Assembly: GCA_049325575.1 (NCBI GenBank)
Contig: JBMOLK010000172.1
Location: 1-11,602 of the forward strand
Length of the DNA: 11,602 bases
Direction of reading: 5' to 3'
From: JBMOLK01 sp049325575
GTDB lineage: Bacteria; Bacillota; Clostridia; Acetivibrionales; Acetivibrionaceae
Part shown: positions 6,107 through 11,602 of the stretch, piece after piece
Position numbering within the stretch: the stretch's first letter is position 1
Layout of the letters: every line of letters begins with the position of its first letter
The notes under the pieces: generated by a model
The model's input: the letters and a program-made list of their open reading frames with translations, nothing else
Told to the model about the DNA's origin: nothing
Databases searched by the model: none
Made by a program: the position numbers and the translations under genes

Positions 6107-8513
6107 TTAAAAGCCCCCATTTTTTAAGTGCGTTTACCCCGGTTTTATTAAGTTTTACACCCAGGCCTATTTCCAGCTCACTTACCGAATCTGCTTTTAC
6201 TATCTTCTCTTCAGACACCCCATATAAGGCTGAAACCCTTTTTGCAATATCACATATTTCACCTGGTGTGAAAAAACTAAAAGAAAGCCTGAGCTCCGGA
6301 ATCAATCTAAGGAAATCTTCACGGTCAAGGTTTTTGATACAGTGGTCAATGCCTTTTATAAAGCTTTCATCATGATACACAATATCCCGTGCAGTTGAGA
6401 ATAACCCTTTTAGAAAATGAACCGATTCCAGAAACTTATCCCCAGTACCGAAAAGATAGCCTTCTGCCCTTTTCATGACAGTATCCCTCTCTATCCTTTC
6501 AAGTCCCAAAAGAAGGCCTGTACATGCCCCCTCTATGCAGCTGTTACAGTTACTGCGCCCAATCACGTCCATGAGGGCTTCACCCAGTACTTCCCTGTCA
6601 ACCTGAAACTCCTCCCGGCTTGAGATATAAAAAATGTCCTTAAGCTTGGATACTATCTGATCCTCATCCTCCCGTCCCGTGCTATAAAGTCCGGGTATAA
6701 GGTATACTGCTTTATTATAGCTTTGCTTTACAAGGTCCTTAAGAGGCTCATGTTGGCTAATACCCAGCATCCTCCCGGAGCTATAAATAAATCCCAGGTT
6801 GTAGGTACAGTCAGCTACAGAATAGAAATTGCCATCGTCTCCTATTATCTGTGAAACCTTTGGCAGGATCTCATCCAGTATCTCAATTATCCCCATCATT
6901 ATGGCATTCACAATAAGAAGGGATATCTCACCTGAGTGCTCACCTGCTTCACCAAACTTCTGGGATAATATGCCTGATGCTGCTTCCTTAAGGGTACCTC
7001 CGTATACGGATACTTCAATAAGGCTGCTTTCTACAGCTGTACTCCACTTATATTTCCATATCTCCCTTATGAGATTTGTATTCTTCCTTGCCGTAAAATC
7101 AGGCCCCTTGGTTAGTACACAGAAGTTTGTGTTTAAAAACCTCATTATATGAAAAAACTCGCTTTGCTCCCTGTGTTTTGCACTCTTATAAATGTCCAGG
7201 GCCTGCTCCTGCTCTACGGTAGTACTAGTCTTAAGCTTAAAATGGATAACCTTCTCACGAAAATCCTTTACAATAGGCGGAACCTCTGCGTCGCTGCATA
7301 GCTTCCCGGTTCTTTCTCCTGTCAGGAGCCTTAAAAGCACATCAAAATGAGCTTTGTCATAATAGTTAAACTCCCCCTTAGTAAAGGAAGCTCTCACTCC
7401 ATCCATCAGCTCAAATACCCCGGGCTGTTCCTTTTCGCGTAGAATCCTTAAGCCTTTTACCATATTGAATGCCTCTATCTCATCTGCTGTTGAAATGCCC
7501 TCGTTCTTTCTCAAAGCCTTTGCACACTGTATGATAAAACCAAGTATGGCGCTTTCATAAGGCTTGTCATCCCCTTTTACAATACCCTCCCAAACCTCCT
7601 GGTAAAATGCCGGGTGGGGCATACCACTTGCATATCCGGAAAGCTGATCACTTTCCTCAAAGGAGTAGGCCATTGCATAGCATGCAGCAGAGGATGCATC
7701 AATTGTTCTGACTTTTCCCTTCCCATTCTCTTCAATAAGCTTTAAAAGTCCCCATGTATGGAATCCCCCTGTTACAACCAATACCCTGGCATATTCCTTT
7801 AATGCCTTTTTTATATTGGAAGCCATGAATTTTTCACGGGCTGTACACCCGTCAGCCTCAAGCATTTCTTCAGTATAGTCAACCCTTGAAAAGTAGCAAA
7901 AGGCCAGTATATTCTTGACAAAAATATCAGTTTCCTGGGAAATACCGTCAATTTCATAAAGCTTTTCCCACAGCTCACTGAAATTCCTGCAGCCTTGGCT
8001 GTCACATAGTCTTCCAATGAAAGTGCTTCTAAAGAGCAGATAGTCATCGTTATAGCTGACCTTGCCCTCCTTGCTCTTAAATCCTTTACCCTCACTGCTG
8101 TTTGCAAGAATATCGTGATAAGAAAGGTCAATAAACGAGTACCTGATTCCTCTTGACCGGGCTTCCCTTATGGCCACAAGCTCCGGTGAATAGTCTAGAA
8201 AGGGATAGTAGCAGACATACTTACCATCCTTCTCTCCAAGTACCCCTTTCTTGTCCTGATAGCTGTAGTAAATACATAAAGGAGCCAGGCTCTCCTCATG
8301 TTCAATATACCTTAAAACACCACCGGAATTGCATGGTCCTTCAATCAATATAACCTCCGGACTGTATTCCGAGATAACCTTTCCCAGATGAAAGGAACAA
8401 GCCGGGCTGTGATGACGTACCGGAAAAAACACTAGATTGGATTTAAGATTATAGGCTTTTTCATAAAGACTGTTTATTTCAGCCATTTGCGTGCTGTGTA
8501 GTAATCCTTCCAT
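6096..8513 (-). CDS. DUF5682 protein, possible TraB/ChaN/EreA-like enzyme (YehM-like)
   Basis: An 805-residue cytosolic protein. The first 260 residues carry FFPVRHHSPACSFHLG (His34, His35), VILIEGP (Glu58), YPFLDYSPELVAIREA (about 103-118), FIDLSYHD (128-133), REKFMASNI (about 226-234) and VVTGGFHTWGLL (His252). An early His, an E-G-P strand and a late GGxH resemble the active-site layout of the TraB/ChaN/EreA superfamily, which includes putative proteases and esterases. This is a motif-level comparison, not an alignment. The remaining 545 residues are helical with no recognised fold. The start at 8513 is chosen because GAGGG (8524-8520) sits 6 nt upstream; the internal ATG at 8486 has no site at proper distance. 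The start lies 40 nt inside the ATPase gene. E. coli yehM has the same position in its cluster. A catalytic function is unproven. Confidence 0.88.
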   Translation of the reverse strand: MEGLLHSTQMAEINSLYEKAYNLKSNLVFFPVRHHSPACSFHLGKVISEYSPEVILIEGPCNSGGVLRYIEHEESLAPLCIYYSYQDKKGVLGEKDGKYVCYYPFLDYSPELVAIREARSRGIRYSFIDLSYHDILANSSEGKGFKSKEGKVSYNDDYLLFRSTFIGRLCDSQGCRNFSELWEKLYEIDGISQETDIFVKNILAFCYFSRVDYTEEMLEADGCTAREKFMASNIKKALKEYARVLVVTGGFHTWGLLKLIEENGKGKVRTIDASSAACYAMAYSFEESDQLSGYASGMPHPAFYQEVWEGIVKGDDKPYESAILGFIIQCAKALRKNEGISTADEIEAFNMVKGLRILREKEQPGVFELMDGVRASFTKGEFNYYDKAHFDVLLRLLTGERTGKLCSDAEVPPIVKDFREKVIHFKLKTSTTVEQEQALDIYKSAKHREQSEFFHIMRFLNTNFCVLTKGPDFTARKNTNLIREIWKYKWSTAVESSLIEVSVYGGTLKEAASGILSQKFGEAGEHSGEISLLIVNAIMMGIIEILDEILPKVSQIIGDDGNFYSVADCTYNLGFIYSSGRMLGISQHEPLKDLVKQSYNKAVYLIPGLYSTGREDEDQIVSKLKDIFYISSREEFQVDREVLGEALMDVIGRSNCNSCIEGACTGLLLGLERIERDTVMKRAEGYLFGTGDKFLESVHFLKGLFSTARDIVYHDESFIKGIDHCIKNLDREDFLRLIPELRLSFSFFTPGEICDIAKRVSALYGVSEEKIVKADSVSELEIGLGVKLNKTGVNALKKWGLLNDE

Positions 8514-9589
8514 AGCCTTCCCTCTTTCATGCTCCTTTGTTTTACCACCACGTTAAAATAGCTTTTCAGCTTGTCAAGATCATCCCTGCTCTCCTTTAGA
8601 ACAGCCCCAACCAGGTTCTGTACAACATAGTCCATATTTACCGAGCCATCGCCATAATAAAATGAGCTCATGGCAGACTGGTAATATACCGATACTGCTT
8701 CAGCGGTGCTCATAACCGCTCCGGGCCGGTCCACCCGGTTTCCCTCCGAGGTCACACCGTCACGAAGTTCATGGAATGTGGCTGCAAGAATAGCTACTGC
8801 ATCCCTGTCCACCTTTGTATCTATCCCAGAAGACTTAAGGAGTCTTTCTGATTCTTCTTCTATTATCCTTGCCTCAAGAGAGACATCATTGACGGGAAAA
8901 ACCGTTTCAAAGTTGAATCTTCTCTTTAAGGCGCTGCTCATCTCGTTTACTCCCCGGTCTCTTGTGTTTGCCGTTGCAATGATATTAAATCCAGGTTTTG
9001 CAAAGACAATACCATCCTCACCAAGCTCTGGAATATTTAAAACCTTGTCACTCATTACGCTTATGAGACTATCCTGAACTTCAGCAGGACAGCGGGTTAT
9101 TTCTTCGAACCTTGTTATGAGTCCGTTCTCCATGCCTGTAAAAAGAGGCGAAGGTACGAGAGCTTCAGGGGTTGGACCTTTAGCAAGAAGGAGGGCATAG
9201 TTCCAGGAATACTTGATCATATCCTCTGTAGTACCTGCTGTCCCCTGTATTGTATTTGTACTGGACCCGCAAATGGCGGAAGAAAGAAGCTCGCTAAGCA
9301 TTGTTTTTGCTGTCCCGGGCTCTCCTACCAGCATGAGGCCTCTATTGCCGGCAAGAGTCACTATGCATCTCTCAACAAGAGTATCATCACCGTAGAATTT
9401 CCTTCTTACTATTACTTTTTCTCCATCTATATCCATCGGCTTCTCACTTCCCAGTATAAATGTCCTTACCGCTTTTGGAGAGAGCTGCCAGTTCTGCGGC
9501 TTTGCACCGCTGTCATTAGCCTTAAGAGCCCTAAGTTCCTTTTCATAATACACCTCTGCAGGCGGCTTTAGAATCTTTACTTTGTCCAT
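8474..9589 (-). CDS. MoxR-type AAA+ ATPase (YehL-like)
   Basis: A 371-residue ATPase, presumably hexameric, that uses ATP to remodel protein partners. In this numbering, Walker A is GEPGTAKT at 89-96. The Walker B region reads ITRFEEITRCP (about 158-168), with Glu where Asp is usual. Sensor 1 is ATANTRDRG (about 206-214, Asn208), and arginine-finger-type residues lie in ALKRRFN (223-224). The C-terminal third is the helical lid. The ATG at 9589 is preferred because AGGGGG (9601-9596) sits 6 nt upstream. A GTG at 9625 in the same frame would add 12 residues and overlap the previous gene by 19 nt but has no ribosome site. The gap to the preceding stop (9607) is 17 nt. MoxR ATPases typically pair with VWA proteins; here the VWA gene follows DUF5682. 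Confidence 0.94.
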   Translation of the reverse strand: MDKVKILKPPAEVYYEKELRALKANDSGAKPQNWQLSPKAVRTFILGSEKPMDIDGEKVIVRRKFYGDDTLVERCIVTLAGNRGLMLVGEPGTAKTMLSELLSSAICGSSTNTIQGTAGTTEDMIKYSWNYALLLAKGPTPEALVPSPLFTGMENGLITRFEEITRCPAEVQDSLISVMSDKVLNIPELGEDGIVFAKPGFNIIATANTRDRGVNEMSSALKRRFNFETVFPVNDVSLEARIIEEESERLLKSSGIDTKVDRDAVAILAATFHELRDGVTSEGNRVDRPGAVMSTAEAVSVYYQSAMSSFYYGDGSVNMDYVVQNLVGAVLKESRDDLDKLKSYFNVVVKQRSMKEGRLWKDYYTARKWLK

Positions 9590-9595
9590 ATTTAA

Positions 9596-9601
9596 CCCCC
9601 T
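9596..9601 (-). promoter_or_regulatory. Ribosome binding site deciding the MoxR start
   Basis: AGGGGG on the minus strand, six nt before the ATG at 9589. The in-frame GTG at 9625 lacks any comparable site, so this supports the shorter 371-residue protein. Confidence 0.65.
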
Positions 9602-9606
9602 AAAAT

Positions 9607-11602
9607 CTATCTTCTGTTTTTCCACTTCTCATCAAAGCCTGTGCTGGAAGCAGTTGCCCTGTCAATATCATAAAGAATCTCGCTAAAGAACTTGGGAGGA
9701 ACATCACAAGGCATCACCATCCTTTTATCATCGACAGTATCATATACGTAGCTTCCCCTCTCAATAGTACCGGCCTTGTAGAAGACTATCTCATGTACTG
9801 TCACCTCTTCCTCCTGCTCATATCCCACACCGGCACCGCTAAAGTGAAGCTCTGCACCTACTCCAAGCTTCCTGCTTTCCTTAAAGAAGTCGCCATACCA
9901 GCCCGCATCCTGTACAGACCCCCTATACCAGCCGAATTTAGTTAGCTTCCCGTATAGTGATTTTCCATTAAGCTTTATTCCGCCGAAACGCTCAATATTT
10001 TTTATTGACTTCTCCGCTTCTTCCACTTTGTAAACCTTTCTTGTCAGCTGCTCAAAGGGCTGCTTTATTTCATAATCCTCCAGTTGCCCGGACCATTTTT
10101 CTATTTCTTCAACAGAAAGTTCCACAGGGTGAATCAACCCTACCGATGCATTCTGCGGAATGCTATATTCCTCTTCCTCTATGGTATTGAATGTTCCATC
10201 TTCCATATATCTAAAGGACATTTCAAGATTCTCATCAATATATGCACCCCATATCAGGCCTATGGCAAACTGATGCATAATGGGGTTTTGCACAAACAGC
10301 TTGTTCCATCCCTCAACACTCCATTTTCTGTTTAGAGAAAGGGCCATCTCAAGACGTGAGCCCTGAAGGTCAACCACAGCTTTTAACCCCTTTTTAAGGG
10401 CTTTAAAATCTTCTTTTTCAGCCTGGACCTTATCCTGATCATCATTCTTGCTTGGAGAGGGCAGGGACTTAAGTTTTTTATCATTATCATCAAAAATTTC
10501 AAGCTCAAGATTGGTTGAAAGCCTTGCTGTAAACTTTCTTCCTCCGTAGTCAAAGACCCGCTCCCCTCTATTGTCAAAATCAAGACTTGGTACTATCCTG
10601 TCTGCAAGATCTTCAGGGTCCAGGTTAAGTTCCTTTGCCGCAATCTCAAATGCTCCTGCTGCAGCCTCCCTTACCTGCCTGTGCTTGAACTTTCTTGAAA
10701 TGTTGTCAACTATCATCAAAGCCATATCCCTTCCTGAAAGAGCAAGAGCCCTTACAGCCTCACTTGCAATAGCACCCCTTGAATTTAATGCCCAGTCTTC
10801 TATTTTCTTTTTAAGAAGCAGGGTAACCCTGTCATCACCATATATAGATGAAAAAGGCAGCACCCACTTTTTCTTTGCTTCAGCCCCATTTTCAATCCAC
10901 CTGTTTAATACCTCCAGGGCTATATCTGCAAAATCGTTTTTGTTTAAAAATTTTATAGTCTTTTCAGTCTCACTGCAAAGACCTGTAAAATTCCCTGCGG
11001 CATAAGATGCTACTGCATACCTTACAATTTCATCGGGGGCCCTCTTCTCACTTTTGTCAAGCCTTACCCCGGGAAGTGTCTCAAAGCCTATCCATGATAC
11101 AAGATTATCCTTGATTTTCTTAAGAGATGCCCTGCAGTACTCCAAAACCTCATCCTCTTCAAGCTTGTCAAGCTCTGATTCAGCAGATATCTTCATTGAA
11201 TTGCATATCATGTTCTTTATTTTGTCCGACTTCTCTAAAGTAAGAGCTTCCTCCAAGGTTTTAGCGCTTTGCTCATCTCCCCAGGCAATAAGTATCCTCA
11301 CGGCAGCTTCACGTACAGCCAGCTTCTTGTCATTAAGCAGGGGCCTAACATATTGGAAGGCTTCCTTATACCCGCTTAACAGCTCTACCACCTTATCCCT
11401 TACACCCTTGGCTGAATCATTCATAAAACCTGCTACAACAGGAAGGTACTTTTCCCTGTCTATTTTATATAAAAGCTCAATCAAGTATGTCCTCTGCTGC
11501 AAACTGCTTGAGGGGATATATCTTATTACCTCCTCACTGTAGTTTACCGCATACTCCATCAGGAACTCTCCTGCAAAGTTCCTTATATTGTTATACGGCT
11601 CT
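9607..11602 (-). CDS. HEAT-repeat / DUF4132 protein (YehI/MolR-like), 5' partial
   Basis: The frame is open from the stop TAG at 9609-9607 to the right edge with no stop. Codons before the ATG at 11559 read EPYNNIRNFAGEFL, so that ATG is probably internal and the true start lies outside the window. At least 664 residues are visible. Numbered from Met11559, residues about 10-130 and 205-325 are alpha-helical HEAT-like repeats, for example VRDKVVELL, VREAAVRILIAWGD and VREAAAGAFEIAAKE. Residues about 326-370 form a beta-rich segment, FDNRGERVFDYGGRKFTARL. Residues about 383-510 carry the DUF4132 hallmarks: GSRLEMALSLNRKW, a LIWGAY strand, VGLIHPVEL and KQPFEQLTRKVY. HEAT repeats suggest a scaffold for the ATPase complex. 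E. coli YehI (MolR) was once linked to molybdate regulation, but its molecular role is unknown. No signal peptide or membrane segment is visible. Confidence 0.88.
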   Translation of the reverse strand, partial: EPYNNIRNFAGEFLMEYAVNYSEEVIRYIPSSSLQQRTYLIELLYKIDREKYLPVVAGFMNDSAKGVRDKVVELLSGYKEAFQYVRPLLNDKKLAVREAAVRILIAWGDEQSAKTLEEALTLEKSDKIKNMICNSMKISAESELDKLEEDEVLEYCRASLKKIKDNLVSWIGFETLPGVRLDKSEKRAPDEIVRYAVASYAAGNFTGLCSETEKTIKFLNKNDFADIALEVLNRWIENGAEAKKKWVLPFSSIYGDDRVTLLLKKKIEDWALNSRGAIASEAVRALALSGRDMALMIVDNISRKFKHRQVREAAAGAFEIAAKELNLDPEDLADRIVPSLDFDNRGERVFDYGGRKFTARLSTNLELEIFDDNDKKLKSLPSPSKNDDQDKVQAEKEDFKALKKGLKAVVDLQGSRLEMALSLNRKWSVEGWNKLFVQNPIMHQFAIGLIWGAYIDENLEMSFRYMEDGTFNTIEEEEYSIPQNASVGLIHPVELSVEEIEKWSGQLEDYEIKQPFEQLTRKVYKVEEAEKSIKNIERFGGIKLNGKSLYGKLTKFGWYRGSVQDAGWYGDFFKESRKLGVGAELHFSGAGVGYEQEEEVTVHEIVFYKAGTIERGSYVYDTVDDKRMVMPCDVPPKFFSEILYDIDRATASSTGFDEKWKNRR

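Noticed and set aside
8486..8513. Internal ATG at 8486 as the DUF5682 start
   Set aside because: The nearest purine-rich site is about 18 nt away. The ATG at 8513 has GAGGG six nt upstream, and overlapping starts are normal in this operon.
9590..9625. GTG at 9625 as the start of the MoxR gene
   Set aside because: No ribosome site precedes it, while the ATG at 9589 has AGGGGG at ideal spacing. The 12-residue extension adds no recognisable motif.
10571..11542. Two long plus-strand open frames antisense to the DUF4132 gene
   Set aside because: Ser/Leu-rich complements of a helical charged protein. The minus strand carries recognisable HEAT and DUF4132 features.
1..11602. CRISPR array, insertion sequence, tRNA or rRNA gene
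   Set aside because: I found no regularly spaced repeats, transposase frame with terminal inverted repeats, or tRNA-like cloverleaf. The intergenic regions are short and fully described above.

Overview
The window looks like a chromosomal segment of a low-GC, anaerobic, cellulosome-forming clostridium (Clostridium thermocellum / Ruminiclostridium-like). The basis is A/T-rich intergenic DNA, strong AGGAGG-type ribosome sites, a surface protein joining a cohesin to three SLH repeats, and a clostridial 'reverse' rubrerythrin. The genus is inferred from gene content, not from a marker gene.

Layout. Bases 2-49 are probably the last codons of a plus-strand gene that begins before the window. A hairpin with an A-tract on one side and a T-tract on the other (58-98) separates it from a convergent minus-strand gene (167-1414) for a secreted cohesin/SLH anchoring protein. 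A divergent intergenic region (1415-1627) holds a perfect 10-bp inverted repeat. It leads to a small YjbR/MmcQ-family gene (1628-1984) with its own terminator, and then a rubredoxin-ferritin peroxidase gene (2163-2708) with a recognisable promoter. Bases 2709-2920 are non-coding and hold an extended -10-like motif, a strong hairpin, and a second inverted repeat just past the end of the next operon.

From 2921 to the right edge everything is one tightly packed minus-strand operon. In transcription order it encodes: a HEAT-repeat/DUF4132 protein (5' end outside the window), a MoxR-type AAA+ ATPase, a DUF5682 protein with TraB/ChaN/EreA-like motifs, a VWA protein with a complete MIDAS, a protein with two SWIM-type zinc-binding motifs, and a 125-residue protein of unknown function. 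The last five junctions are either short overlaps (40, 11 and 25 nt) or gaps of 10-17 nt, so the products are probably made together. The first five match, in order, the poorly characterised E. coli yehI(molR)-yehL-yehM-yehP-yehQ cluster, as I recall it.

How the genes may work together. MoxR ATPases generally pair with VWA proteins, with the ATPase remodelling a target held through the VWA MIDAS. Here the pair comes with a possible hydrolase-like protein (DUF5682), a zinc-finger protein that could bind nucleic acid or protein (SWIM), and a large HEAT scaffold (DUF4132). This is the most likely under-described system in the window: an ATP-driven multi-protein machine of unknown substrate. The cohesin/SLH, YjbR and rubrerythrin genes are separate units and look like ordinary clostridial genes.
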